Shown in pieces: positions 50,452 through 59,724 of a DNA stretch of 64,000 nucleotides. This stretch comes from Marinomonas aquimarina. GTDB taxonomy: Bacteria > Pseudomonadota > Gammaproteobacteria > Pseudomonadales > Marinomonadaceae. The notes under the pieces were generated by a model. That model was given only the letters and a program-made list of their open reading frames with translations. It did not search any database and was not told where the DNA came from. Made by a program: the position numbers and the translations under genes. Each line of letters opens with the position of its first letter. The first letter of the stretch is position 1. Location: assembly GCF_900089755.1 (NCBI RefSeq), contig NZ_FLOC01000012.1, forward strand, positions 62,001 to 126,000, in the 5' to 3' direction.

Positions 50452-51018
50452 TTAGCACTTGATGTGGCGGCTTGGCGTTAGCATGCCACTAAGTGGTACG
50501 TCCCAAGACTCAATGGGGAGTTGCTCGACTTCTTGGCAATCGTGCGCCAAACCGATCAGACGCGTGCGCTCGGCTTTGTTTTCAAAGGTGCGATCGTAAA
50601 AGCCGCCGCCCATGCCGAGTCGTCCACCTTGAGCATCGAATCCAACCAGCGGCATCAACACCATATCCATTTCAGAGCCTGCCAGCGGTGCAGGGTCAAC
50701 GGGCTCAAGGATATTGAAGCTGTTCTTCTGCCATTCACAGTCTTGCGTATAGCGTGCAAAGGCGAGGGATTGGCCGACCAATACCGGTAAAAAGACATTG
50801 ATGTCATGGTCCCAGCACCACTGACAAATGTCGCTTGGAGAGATTTCGCCATCGTTGGTGAGGTATAGGGCTAGATTTGCCTGTGGTTCGAGCGATGAGG
50901 CCAGTGCCGTTTGGAACTGCTCTAATACTTGCAAGGAGGCAGTATGTTGCTCAGCTTCGGTAAGTTGTTTACGTTTTGCGCGCAAGTTTTGGCGCAAGGT
51001 TTGGCGATCTAAAGACAT
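50452..51018 (-). CDS. fau: 5-formyltetrahydrofolate cyclo-ligase
   Basis: A 188-residue enzyme (E. coli YgfA, 182) that converts 5-formyl-THF to 5,10-methenyl-THF. N-terminal LRQNLRAKRKQLTEAE, a central NDGEISPSDI and the C-terminal GGRLGMGGGFYDRTF mark it. The frame is open for 47 more codons, but these are 6S RNA sequence; the ATG at 51018 follows the RNA's U-run. Thus it is read with 6S RNA as in other gammaproteobacteria. Confidence 0.92.
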   Translation of the reverse strand: MSLDRQTLRQNLRAKRKQLTEAEQHTASLQVLEQFQTALASSLEPQANLALYLTNDGEISPSDICQWCWDHDINVFLPVLVGQSLAFARYTQDCEWQKNSFNILEPVDPAPLAGSEMDMVLMPLVGFDAQGGRLGMGGGFYDRTFENKAERTRLIGLAHDCQEVEQLPIESWDVPLSGMLTPSRHIKC

Positions 51019-51202
51019 AAAAAGTGTTTCCCAAGTTGCCGTTTCGACTATTGGCCTTGAACCCAGTGGTTCAAGGTGGAAATAACTGAGACTCTTTAGG
51101 CTTTCCGGCGCACGGACATGCTCACCGAATCTGCAGTATCTTTCCGGGGGTTTGCTCATAGGCTCAAGGGCGTTAAGTCGCTTCGAACAACCCAGGAAAC
51201 AC
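51019..51202 (-). ncRNA. ssrS: 6S RNA
   Basis: Between zapA and fau, the position it has in most gammaproteobacteria. On the minus strand a TATACT -10 box (51212-51207) precedes the RNA. The ends form a closing stem: GTGTTTCC..GGGTTG at the 5' side and CAACTTGGGAAACAC at the 3' side, followed by TTTTT. The internal conserved 3' segment CCTTGAACC..GGTTCAAGG is present. About 184 nt, the usual size. 6S RNA binds sigma-70 RNA polymerase in stationary phase. Ends are approximate. Confidence 0.88.
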
Positions 51203-51324
51203 CGCCAGTATAGGGCAGAAGACGTGAAAAATCACCCTTGAAATCTTGGGGAGAGATGCGCTACTTGAAGAATTTTCGTGAATAAAACTCTTGCTAAACG
51301 CCAAGAAACCTATCTAAAAAACTA

Positions 51325-51618
51325 TTAGCCCGCTTTACTTTGTTGGCCTAGGGCCGAGTCTAGTTGAGAAGTCAGCTCGCGTAGCTGCTGTTCGTTCGAA
51401 CGTGCGTAGCTGCGGCTTGATAACAAATCGTGGGTGATGTTTAAAGCGGTAATAATGGCAATTTTTTCAAGTCCGACCGCTTTGCCGCTTGCGCGAAGCT
51501 CACGCATTTGGCTATTAAGATATTCTGCGGCTTCTTTTAATTCTGCCTCATGACCTTTCGGGCAGTTGATATTGAAAGACTTGCCCAGAATGTCGACAGC
51601 AACAGTTGGCTTTTCCAT
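51325..51618 (-). CDS. zapA: Cell division protein ZapA
   Basis: A 97-residue ZapA, which cross-links FtsZ filaments at the division ring. MEKPTVAVDILGKSFNINCPKGHEAELKEAAEYLNSQM is typical, with the coiled-coil C-terminus (ARSNEQQLRELTSQLDSAL). It heads the zapA-6S-fau group on the minus strand, divergent from prfB. Confidence 0.92.
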   Translation of the reverse strand: MEKPTVAVDILGKSFNINCPKGHEAELKEAAEYLNSQMRELRASGKAVGLEKIAIITALNITHDLLSSRSYARSNEQQLRELTSQLDSALGQQSKAG

Positions 51619-51760
51619 AGTATCTCCGACAGCTAGATAAGCGTTATATAAGGTGAATTTCCATTATTTTCGTAACGAATAACATTTTATGCCGCAGGTA
51701 AATTCGTTACAATTGCGGATTCGATAAATCCACTTAAATTTATAGCAAATTGACGCAAAA

Positions 51761-52856
51761 ATGGAAATTAATCCGATCATTTCGAAGATAAAAGACCTTT
51801 CCGAACGAACTCAAGTGCTTCGGGGGTATCTTTGACTACGAGTCAAAGAACGAACGACTAGAAGAAGTTAACCGCGAATTAGAAGATCCGAATGTCTGGA
51901 ACGACCCTAACTATGCTCAGAAATTGGGGCGTGAGCGTTCGGCTTTGGAAGCGGTGGTAGCCACCATTGATAACATGGAATCTGGTGTCGAAGACGCCCA
52001 GGTTCTGCTCGATATGGCGGTAGAAGAAAACGATGAAGACTCAGTAGAAGCGGTACAGTTGGAGCTGGAAGAGCTCGAGAAACAACTGGGTGAGCTGGAG
52101 TTCCGTCGTATGTTCTCGGGTGAAATGGACCCTAACTGCGCTTTCTTGGACATTCAGTCTGGCTCCGGTGGTACCGAAGCACAGGACTGGGCCAACATTC
52201 TGTTGCGTATGTACCTACGCTGGGGCGAGGACAAAGGCTTTAAAGTGGAACTGGTTGAGGTGTCTGCCGGGGAAGTGGCTGGGATCAAGTCAGCAACGGT
52301 TCGCTTTGAAGGTGAATACGCATACGGTTGGCTGCGTACTGAAACGGGCGTACACCGTCTTGTTCGTAAATCTCCGTTTGATTCGGGTAACCGACGTCAT
52401 ACGTCGTTTGCGTCAGTATTTGTCTCCCCTGAAATCGATGACAACGTCGACATTGATATCAACCCTGCGGATTTACGTACCGATACTTACCGTTCATCTG
52501 GTGCCGGTGGTCAGCACGTTAACACCACCGATTCCGCGGTCCGTATTACCCACGTGCCATCGGGCATTGTGGTGCAATGTCAAAGCCAGCGATCACAGCA
52601 CGCCAACCGTGACTTTGCGATGAAACAATTACGTGCCAAGTTGTACGAAATGGAAATGCAGAAGCGTACGGAAGCCGCTCAGGCGCTAGAAGATACGAAG
52701 TCTGATATCGGTTGGGGAAGTCAAATCCGTTCTTACGTATTGGATGCTTCTCGTATTAAGGATCTGCGTACCGGAGTGGAGAGTTCCAACACCGGCGCGG
52801 TACTTGATGGCAACCTAGACCAATTTATTGTGGCGAGCCTTAAACAAGGCCTTTAA
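51761..52856 (+). CDS. prfB: Peptide chain release factor 2 (programmed +1 frameshift)
   Basis: RF2, reading UGA/UAA. Translation starts at ATG 51761 and runs 24 codons to an in-frame TGA at 51833-51835; skipping T51833 continues as GAC TAC GAG to 52856, for 364 residues (E. coli 365). The tripeptide anticodon SPF is in [12 protein letters not shown] and the catalytic GGQ is in [17 protein letters not shown]. The frameshift autoregulates RF2: with little RF2, ribosomes shift more. An ORF from 51924 is only the later part. lysS follows closely, the conserved arrangement. Confidence 0.96.
51821..51836 (+). promoter_or_regulatory. prfB programmed frameshift signal
   Basis: CGGGGGTATCTTTGAC: an internal Shine-Dalgarno-like GGGGG spaced by TAT from the slippery CTT-TGA-C. 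It is the classical RF2 recoding site. Confidence 0.95.
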
Positions 52857-52894
52857 TGCACTAAAACCTTTTGACAAGAGTAATTTACAAAATC

Positions 52895-54397
52895 ATGTCT
52901 AACGAAACTCAAAACGAGACCAGCGTAACTTCTGAAGATAACCGTTTAGTTGCAGAGCGCCGCGCTAAGTTGGCTGCCATTCGTGAGCAGGGTAATGCGT
53001 TTCCGAATACGTTCCGTCGCGATGCCTACGCAGCGGATCTACAAGAGCAATTTGGCGAGCTAGAAAAAGCTGAGCTAGAAGAAAAGAACCATGTAGTAAG
53101 CATTGCTGGTCGTATCGTGCGTAACCGCGGTGCTTTCATGTTGCTACAAGACATGACAGGTCAGATCCAAGCCTACGTTAACCGTAAAGCGTTGGACCCA
53201 GAAGTGCTTAAAGACATTAAAACTTGGGACCTAGGTGACATCATTGGTGTGACAGGCCCAGTACATAAGTCTGGTAAAGGTGACCTTTACGTGGACATGC
53301 AGTCAGTGGAGCTGTTGACCAAATCTCTGCGTCCTCTACCAGACAAGCACCACGGTTTGGCAGACATGGAAATGCGTTACCGTCAGCGTTACGTTGATCT
53401 GATCGTTAACCAAGAGTCACGTAAAACGTTTGAAGTGCGTTCAAAAATCATTTCTACGATCCGTCGTTTTCTTGAAGATCGCCGCTTTATGGAAGTGGAA
53501 ACACCCATGCTACAAACCATTCCTGGTGGGGCATCGGCGCGTCCTTTCGTGACGCACCACAATGCCATGGACATGGAAATGTTCCTACGTATCGCACCAG
53601 AGCTTTACTTGAAGCGTCTAGTGGTAGGTGGTTTTGAGCGCGTGTTCGAGATCAACCGTAACTTCCGTAACGAAGGTGTGTCGACACGTCACAACCCAGA
53701 ATTCACCATGATTGAATTCTACCAAGCGTACGCGGACTACAAAGATCTAATGGATCTAACCGAAGAAATGCTACGTACCGTCTCTGAGCAGGTAATGGGT
53801 AGCACTAAAGTGCCTTACCAAGGCGAAGAATTCGACTTCGGTGCGCCATTTGTGCGTATGACCATGTTGGAAGCGATCCTGCATTACAACCCTGAGCTGA
53901 CGGAAGCGGATCTAGCGACCGTTGAAAGTGCGACGGCGATTGCGAAGAAGCTACACATCGACGTTCAGCCAATCTGGGGTCTAGGTAAGCTTTGGACGGA
54001 GATCTTTGAAGAAACAGCGGAAAGCAAGCTGATTCAACCGACCTTCATCACTGAATACCCAGCAGAAGTATCACCGCTAGCACGTCGTAACGATCATAAT
54101 GAATTCATCACTGACCGTTTTGAGTTCTTTATCGGTGGTCGTGAAATCGCCAACGGCTTCTCGGAGTTGAACGACTCGGAAGACCAAGCGGAACGTTTCC
54201 GTCGTCAGGTAGAAGAGAAAGACGCGGGCGATGATGAAGCGATGCACTACGATGCAGACTACATCAATGCCCTAGAATACGGCCTACCTCCGACCGCTGG
54301 TCAAGGTATCGGTATCGACCGTCTAGTGATGTTGTTTACGGATGCCGCGTCGATCCGTGATGTATTGCTATTCCCTCATATGCGTCCACAAGACTAA
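52895..54397 (+). CDS. lysS: Lysyl-tRNA synthetase, class II
   Basis: A 500-residue class II LysRS. N-terminal OB-fold (about 60-145, [19 protein letters not shown]), motif 2 [25 protein letters not shown] and motif 3 [18 protein letters not shown] are intact. The start MSNETQ at 52895 is preferred to a TTG at 52871. Its mRNA follows prfB. It ends in a terminator at 54434-54460. Confidence 0.96.
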   Translation: MSNETQNETSVTSEDNRLVAERRAKLAAIREQGNAFPNTFRRDAYAADLQEQFGELEKAELEEKNHVVSIAGRIVRNRGAFMLLQDMTGQIQAYVNRKALDPEVLKDIKTWDLGDIIGVTGPVHKSGKGDLYVDMQSVELLTKSLRPLPDKHHGLADMEMRYRQRYVDLIVNQESRKTFEVRSKIISTIRRFLEDRRFMEVETPMLQTIPGGASARPFVTHHNAMDMEMFLRIAPELYLKRLVVGGFERVFEINRNFRNEGVSTRHNPEFTMIEFYQAYADYKDLMDLTEEMLRTVSEQVMGSTKVPYQGEEFDFGAPFVRMTMLEAILHYNPELTEADLATVESATAIAKKLHIDVQPIWGLGKLWTEIFEETAESKLIQPTFITEYPAEVSPLARRNDHNEFITDRFEFFIGGREIANGFSELNDSEDQAERFRRQVEEKDAGDDEAMHYDADYINALEYGLPPTAGQGIGIDRLVMLFTDAASIRDVLLFPHMRPQD

Positions 54398-54433
54398 TTG
54401 GGGCATTATCGCGAAGCACACGTTTGATATTGT

Positions 54434-54460
54434 ATAAGGCCTCTTTATGAGGCCTTATTT
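54434..54460 (+). terminator. Terminator after lysS
   Basis: ATAAGGCCTC, 5-nt loop, GAGGCCTTAT, then TT and a T-rich stretch. Moderately strong. Confidence 0.75.
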
Positions 54461-54492
54461 GCCTTTGCTTGATATAAAAACAGAAGCCGCTC

Positions 54493-54564
54493 AAGGGGTT
54501 AGAGCCCTGAGCTGATGCAAGTTATGTTTATCCAATGTCGGCTTTACTAGGGCTCTGACCCCTT
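54493..54564. repeat. REP-like palindromic element, copy C
   Basis: AAGGGGTTAGAGCCCT (54493-54508) and AGGGCTCTGACCCCTT (54549-54564) are inverted arms with one mismatch; GGGGTCAGAGCCC-type arms resemble copies A and B (GGGGTCAGATCCC) but the 40-bp interior is unrelated. It lies between lysS and hisC, only 36 bp before the hisC start. Confidence 0.7.
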
Positions 54565-54600
54565 TAAACAGTAACAGCCTTTAGCAACAGAGAGAGTAAT

Positions 54601-55656
54601 ATGAGCCGTTTTTGGACCGATAAAATCGCTTCTCTTGACCCATATGTGCCAGGGGAACAACCACAAGATAAGCAGTACATTAAGCTTAATACTAACGAAA
54701 GCCCGTACAGCCCATCACCAAAGGCTCTGGCAGCCATGCAAGAGCAAGTCAGCGACAAGCTGCGCCTTTACCCAGATCCAAACTGTCAGGTATTGAAAAG
54801 TGCGTTGGCAAAAACATACGGTGTTGAAGCCAATCAGGTGTTTGTCGGGAACGGCTCTGACGAAGTGTTGGCGTTAGCCTTTATGGGCTATTTTGCCGGC
54901 GACAAGCCATTGGCGTTTGCTGACATTACCTACAGTTTCTACAAGGTGTACGCCAACCTATACGGTATCGAGCCTAAGATTATTCCGATAACGGATAGCT
55001 TTGATATTGATCCGGCAGACTACCAAGGCCTAGATGTGTCAGGTGTTGTAGTCACTAATCCGAATGCGCCAACGGGGAAAGCTTTGCCACTTTCAGATAT
55101 TGAGAAAGTCTTACAAGCAAACCCTGATGTGGTGGTTTTGGTGGATGAGGCTTATGTAGACTTTGGTGCTCAAAGTGCTGTGTCCTTAGTGAATCAGTAC
55201 CCGAACTTGATGGTGGTACAGACGTTCTCGAAATCCCGCGCACTGGCGGGGATTCGTGTCGGTTACGCCATTGCACAGCCGGAGTTAATCGATGGCCTTG
55301 AGCGTTTGAAAAACTCGTTCAACTCATACCCAATTGACCGCATTGCGCTAGCAGGGGCAACGGCGGCGGTAGAAGACGCTGAGTACCTACAAGAAATCTG
55401 TGACAAGACCATCGCTACGCGCGAGTGGACCGTTGCAGAGCTTGAGAAACTTGGTTTCGAAGTCTTGCCATCGGCCACTAATTTTGTGTTTGTCACGCAC
55501 CCAGAAAAAGAAGCGGAAGCCTTGTATCTGAGCCTTAAAGAGCAGGGGATCTTGGTGCGCTACTTTGGTAAGAAACCACGTATTGGGGATTACCTGCGCA
55601 TTACCATCGGTACGGATGCGGAAATGGCCGCCTTGATCGATGCGCTAACCGCTTAG
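54601..55656 (+). CDS. hisC: Histidinol-phosphate aminotransferase
   Basis: A 351-residue class II PLP aminotransferase of histidine biosynthesis. It shows LNTNESPYSPSPKA, VFVGNGSDEVLALAFMGYF, VVVTNPNAPTGKALP, LVDEAYVDF and the PLP Lys in QTFSKSRALAGIRVGYA. Length and motifs fit HisC rather than aromatic AT, but overlap of specificity is possible. AGAGAGAG precedes the ATG. Not in a his operon here. Confidence 0.93.
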   Translation: MSRFWTDKIASLDPYVPGEQPQDKQYIKLNTNESPYSPSPKALAAMQEQVSDKLRLYPDPNCQVLKSALAKTYGVEANQVFVGNGSDEVLALAFMGYFAGDKPLAFADITYSFYKVYANLYGIEPKIIPITDSFDIDPADYQGLDVSGVVVTNPNAPTGKALPLSDIEKVLQANPDVVVLVDEAYVDFGAQSAVSLVNQYPNLMVVQTFSKSRALAGIRVGYAIAQPELIDGLERLKNSFNSYPIDRIALAGATAAVEDAEYLQEICDKTIATREWTVAELEKLGFEVLPSATNFVFVTHPEKEAEALYLSLKEQGILVRYFGKKPRIGDYLRITIGTDAEMAALIDALTA

Positions 55657-55673
55657 CGTTTGAGTGCGATGTG

Positions 55674-55709
55674 AAAAAGGCTAGAGCTGACGGGCTCTGG
55701 CCTTTTTTA
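55674..55709 (+). terminator. Terminator after hisC
   Basis: AGGCTAGAGC, 5-nt loop, GCTCTGGCCT (wobble pair) with A5 before and T6 after. Confidence 0.82.
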
Positions 55710-56075
55710 TTGGTTGTGACCCGTGCTAAATAAGGAAACTTGGTCCTATAAATTTGCATTCTATTGGTGGCTGGGAAATAAGCACGCAAGATATATTTTG
55801 GGGTTATTTCTGGCCTGCATTATAGCCCATCATATAGTATTTTAATGTTGTCTAATTGCTTGATTTAAAGCGTTTTTTTAATGCTTGTCGACGTTTTTTG
55901 AATGTCATACTTTAGTCCAAATTACGCCTAATTCTAAAGCGCTTATACTGCTTTGACTTGGGTCTTGATCACCAGTCTCTCTTCTTTCTCGAATGCTTAT
56001 CAGTCAGCGGAAATCCCTGCAAAGAGGGGAGTTGGTTCTTAGATACCATCAATAATAAAGAATAAAGGTTTTGGG
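55710..56075. other. AT-rich intergenic region before the CoA-transferase gene
   Basis: About 366 bp without a credible gene. It is AT-rich with several T-runs; a TATACT (55944-55949) could be a -10 box but lacks a clear -35. GAGGGGAG occurs at 56017-56024, too far to be the ribosome site of the next gene; AAAGG at 56064-56068 is better placed. No known RNA motif recognised. Confidence 0.5.
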
Positions 56076-57572
56076 ATGCAGTTAGAGAGAATCAGAAACA
56101 GCAGCTTGCACGAGAAAGTGATGTCAGCTGCACAAGCCAGCGAATTTATCAAAGATGGTATGACCGTCGGCATGAGTGGTTTTACCCGGGCTGGTGAAGC
56201 CAAGGCGGTACCGAAAGCGTTAGCAGAGCGTTGTAAGCAACAACCGATTAAAATCAACCTAATGACAGGGGCTTCATTAGGCAATGATCTGGATAAGATT
56301 TTAACGGAGTCAGGCAGTTTAGCGCGCCGTATGCCGTTTCAGGTGGACACCACGTTACGTAAAGCCATTAATAATGGCGAGGTTATGTTTATTGACCAGC
56401 ATTTATCAGAGATGGTGGAGCAATTACGTAATCATCAATTAGCACGTCCAGATGTGGCCATTATTGAAGCCATAGCGATCACCGAGGAAGGGCATATTGT
56501 ACCAACGACCTCGGTGGGGAACTCGGCCAGCTTTGCCGTGTTCGCCGAAAAAGTGATTGTTGAAATCAATACTCTGCATAGCGATAAATTAGAAGGCCTG
56601 CACGATATCTACATTCCGTCTTATCGGCCAACCCGTACGCCCCTGCCACTGGTTCAAGTGGATGACCGTATTGGCAGTACGGCAATTCCGATTCCGGCGG
56701 AAAAGATTGCAGGGATCGTCTTCACCAGCACACCGGATTCCTATTCAACGGTATCGGACCCTGATGCTGAAACAGCATCCATCGCCCGTCATCTGGTGAA
56801 CTTTTTAAAAGACGAAATGGCGCAAGGGCGTTTGCCCAATAACCTGGGCCCACTGCAAGCGGGCATCGGTAATATTGCCAATGCGGTGATGATGGGCTTG
56901 TTGGATTCCGATTTTGACGATCTGACCATGTACTCTGAAGTGTTGCAAGACTCGACCTTTGATTTGATCGATGCTGGCAAATTGCGCTTTGCCTCGGGCT
57001 GCTCTGTGATCTTGTCTGAGCGCATGAATGCCAAGGTATTTGACCACATTGAAGACTATAAGGATAAGTTGGTGCTGCGGCCGCAGGAAATGTCGAATCA
57101 TCCTGAAATTGTGCGTCGCTTAGGCATCATTGCCATCAATACGGCACTGGAGTTTGACCTGTACGGTAATGTGAACTCCACCCACGTATGCGGTACCAAG
57201 ATGATGAATGGTATCGGTGGTTCGGGGGATTTTGCCCGAAATGCTAATATGTCGATCTTTGTGACCAAATCGATCGCCAAAGACGGAGCCATTTCCAGTG
57301 TGGTACCTATGGTCAGTCATGTGGATCATACTGAGCACGATGTAGACATTCTGGTGACTGATCAAGGGTTAGCAGATCTGCGTGGTCTCGCGCCCCGTGA
57401 GCGTGCTGTACGCGTGATCCAAAACTGTGTTCATCCTGATTACCGCAATCAGCTAATGGATTACTTTGAGCGTGCTTGCGCCCGTGGTGGCCATACCCCG
57501 CATTTGATCGAAGAAGCCTATCGCTGGCATGTCAATTTGCAAACGCATGGCACGATGAAATTGGCCAACTAA
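56076..57572 (+). CDS. Acetyl-CoA hydrolase/succinate CoA-transferase family protein
   Basis: A 498-residue family I CoA-transferase of the Cat1/YgfH (TIGR03458 succinate CoA transferase) type. GMSGFTRAGEAKAVPKALAE opens it; the catalytic Glu is likely in TMYSEVLQDS (near residue 290) and the C-terminal GIGGSGDFARNANMSIF is family-typical. Likely reaction is exchange of CoA between acetyl-CoA (or propionyl-CoA) and succinate; hydrolase activity is often annotated. Alone in its unit. Confidence 0.88.
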   Translation: MQLERIRNSSLHEKVMSAAQASEFIKDGMTVGMSGFTRAGEAKAVPKALAERCKQQPIKINLMTGASLGNDLDKILTESGSLARRMPFQVDTTLRKAINNGEVMFIDQHLSEMVEQLRNHQLARPDVAIIEAIAITEEGHIVPTTSVGNSASFAVFAEKVIVEINTLHSDKLEGLHDIYIPSYRPTRTPLPLVQVDDRIGSTAIPIPAEKIAGIVFTSTPDSYSTVSDPDAETASIARHLVNFLKDEMAQGRLPNNLGPLQAGIGNIANAVMMGLLDSDFDDLTMYSEVLQDSTFDLIDAGKLRFASGCSVILSERMNAKVFDHIEDYKDKLVLRPQEMSNHPEIVRRLGIIAINTALEFDLYGNVNSTHVCGTKMMNGIGGSGDFARNANMSIFVTKSIAKDGAISSVVPMVSHVDHTEHDVDILVTDQGLADLRGLAPRERAVRVIQNCVHPDYRNQLMDYFERACARGGHTPHLIEEAYRWHVNLQTHGTMKLAN

Positions 57573-57579
57573 GCACGAT

Positions 57580-57600
57580 GCCTGCCTTTAATAGGCAGGC
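57580..57600. terminator. Stem-loop between CoA-transferase and GGDEF-EAL genes
   Basis: GCCTGCC (57580-57586) pairs with GGCAGGC (57594-57600) in the short gap between the converging genes; the minus-strand stop codon is in its loop. The T-runs are poor. Confidence 0.5.
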
Positions 57601-59522
57601 TCGCATTCTGTCGAAAAGTGATTGAGGGGTTGTGGCTTGGCGTAAAAATACCCTTGGCGGTAGCCAATGCCAAGCTGGTCAAGCACGGCGACTTGTTCTT
57701 GGCTTTCCACCCCTTCAACTAAGCACTCCATGTTCAGATTCTGGCATAAGTCGCGAATAAAGCGCACCGTATGCGTATTACGCACAATGTTATCGATGAA
57801 GGCTTTGTCTACTTTCACTATGCTGGCTGGCAGTTGACTCAGGTAGGCGAGTGATGAATAACCGGTGCCAAAATCGTCGATGGCAATGGCAAACCCCAGC
57901 TCATGCATTTTCTGTAGCGTCGATTGGCCACTTTCAAGGCTGTTGACCAAGACATTTTCGGTAAGCTCTAAAATAATATCTTGGCTGCGAGTTTGGGTGT
58001 CATGTAATACCTGGAACAGGTCATCAATAAAGTTCGCTTGTGATAAATGGGCGCCGGAGATATTGATGCTGATACGGCACTCGGCCCCGTACATCTGCTG
58101 GAGATGTTTTAAGTCGACGCAGGCTTGCTTGATGATCCAATTTTCTAGGGACGCAATCCGCCCCGTTTCTTCTGCCGCGGTGATGATTTCTAACGGTGAC
58201 AGGCTGCCTAAGATCGGGTGTTGCCAACGCAATAAAGCTTCTGCGGCAACGGTTCTCTTGGCGCGTTGACAGTGAATGATTTGATAGTGCAGATTAAGCT
58301 CATCGTTAGAGATAGCCTGTTCTAGGCTTTGTACGATCAGCGAGCGTTTTAATAGCTGTTCTTCCATCCCTGCGCGATAGCTGACGTAGCGATTGCGTCC
58401 TTGGCGTTTCGCCATGTACATGGCGGCATCGGCACAGACAAGGATTCGTTCGGCGTTGTCCTCACCGTTCGGGTAGTGGGCGACACCAATGCTGGCAGAG
58501 ATCAGCGTGCGGTGTACTTCATCAACTTGCATTGGCGCGGACAGGCGCGCTACCAATGTCTCTGCTATCTGATCACGCTCTGCCTGTACAATCGGCTCGG
58601 GAATAATGAGAATAAATTCATCACCACCAAGACGAGCGACGATCACATTGTCATGAATTTCTTTGCGAAGCAGGTTCGCTACCTTGATGAGTAAGGCGTC
58701 ACCGACGGCATGACCATAGCTGTCATTGATGGGTTTAAAGCCATCTAAGTCAATGTAATATAAGGAATGTGGGCGGAAGGTGAGCCTTTTTAGCTGCTCC
58801 ATTAAGCCGCGTCGATTGAGCAAGCCAGTAAGCGAGTCGGTAATCGATGCCTGGGCATGTTTGATCTCGCTGAGTTTGCGCTCGTGAATGTCAGTGAGCG
58901 TACAAATAACGCGTCCGGAATGGGGGTCTTGATTCAGCTCCAGTCGATGCCACTTTTCGCCATGATTGGTTTTCAGTAGTTGATCTGTTTCGCGCTGACG
59001 CTGTGTTGGGTTGATGAACTCAGCAAGTGGCTGCATGTTGCTAAACAGGTCACTGAAGTTGTGAATATAGCTGCCAAATTGGTCTTTAAACGGCGGGTTG
59101 TAGCTAAGCAGCTCTCCCTCAGAGTCAAATAGCCCTAGGATAATGCTTTTGCCTGCTTCACCCACCGAATGATTCAGAAGTTCTGAATGTGTCGCTTCGA
59201 TCAGCATGGCGGTACGCCCGCCTGGAATTTGGATGCCGGTGTATTTAAGGAATACCTGTTTATCAATGCCTTTAGGTGAGATACGCCACCAGCATTCGAC
59301 ACTGCGCCCCGCCTCACAATCCTGCAAATAGCCCAATAGGGTCTGTTGCACCGCTTCCGAGCTGCCGGTTTTTAAATCTCGGCGGCACAGCTCATCTAAA
59401 TCGTTGCTTTCCCACAGAGCCAGTGCGGCACTGTTGGCCCAATAGATCTGATAGTTTAGGACATCATATATCCATATAGGGGTCTGCAAACTGTCCAGAT
59501 TCAGTGTATTGAAGCTATGCAA
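57588..59522 (-). CDS. PAS-GGDEF-EAL c-di-GMP signalling protein
   Basis: A 644-residue cytoplasmic protein. PAS-like segments in the first 220 residues (IWIYDVLNYQIYWANSAAL; ILGLFDSEGELLSYNPPF), GGDEF domain about 225-385 (RLGGDEFILII), EAL domain about 400-640 with AAEALLRW, ELTENVL, DDFGTGYSSL, VKVDKAF and EGVESQEQ. Both catalytic signatures look intact. I see no RxxD inhibitory site before GGDEF. The start is TTG at 59522 with AGGAG 6 bases upstream. Role in motility/biofilm is inferred only. Confidence 0.92.
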   Translation of the reverse strand: MHSFNTLNLDSLQTPIWIYDVLNYQIYWANSAALALWESNDLDELCRRDLKTGSSEAVQQTLLGYLQDCEAGRSVECWWRISPKGIDKQVFLKYTGIQIPGGRTAMLIEATHSELLNHSVGEAGKSIILGLFDSEGELLSYNPPFKDQFGSYIHNFSDLFSNMQPLAEFINPTQRQRETDQLLKTNHGEKWHRLELNQDPHSGRVICTLTDIHERKLSEIKHAQASITDSLTGLLNRRGLMEQLKRLTFRPHSLYYIDLDGFKPINDSYGHAVGDALLIKVANLLRKEIHDNVIVARLGGDEFILIIPEPIVQAERDQIAETLVARLSAPMQVDEVHRTLISASIGVAHYPNGEDNAERILVCADAAMYMAKRQGRNRYVSYRAGMEEQLLKRSLIVQSLEQAISNDELNLHYQIIHCQRAKRTVAAEALLRWQHPILGSLSPLEIITAAEETGRIASLENWIIKQACVDLKHLQQMYGAECRISINISGAHLSQANFIDDLFQVLHDTQTRSQDIILELTENVLVNSLESGQSTLQKMHELGFAIAIDDFGTGYSSLAYLSQLPASIVKVDKAFIDNIVRNTHTVRFIRDLCQNLNMECLVEGVESQEQVAVLDQLGIGYRQGYFYAKPQPLNHFSTECEPAY

Positions 59523-59724
59523 GCGCTACTCCTAGTTCCTACTTTGACGTCATTATCCATAATGCGGTGGTCGGCCAAGAAAGCGCGGTCACGCTTAGCA
59601 AAGGCTATACAATATTTGGATAAAATCGCCCTCAGTGCGACAAAAAAGGGCGAATAATAACGTATTTATTGATTTAGGTGGGCAGAGGTTAGTGGCGTTA
59701 GGCAGATTTAATCTGCCTAACTGA

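Noticed and set aside
51019..51159. 47-codon N-terminal extension of fau
   Set aside because: The sequence is 6S RNA; the family starts near the ATG at 51018.
51761..51836. prfB interrupted by TGA, possible pseudogene
   Set aside because: The TGA is in the classical programmed frameshift context and the downstream frame is intact.
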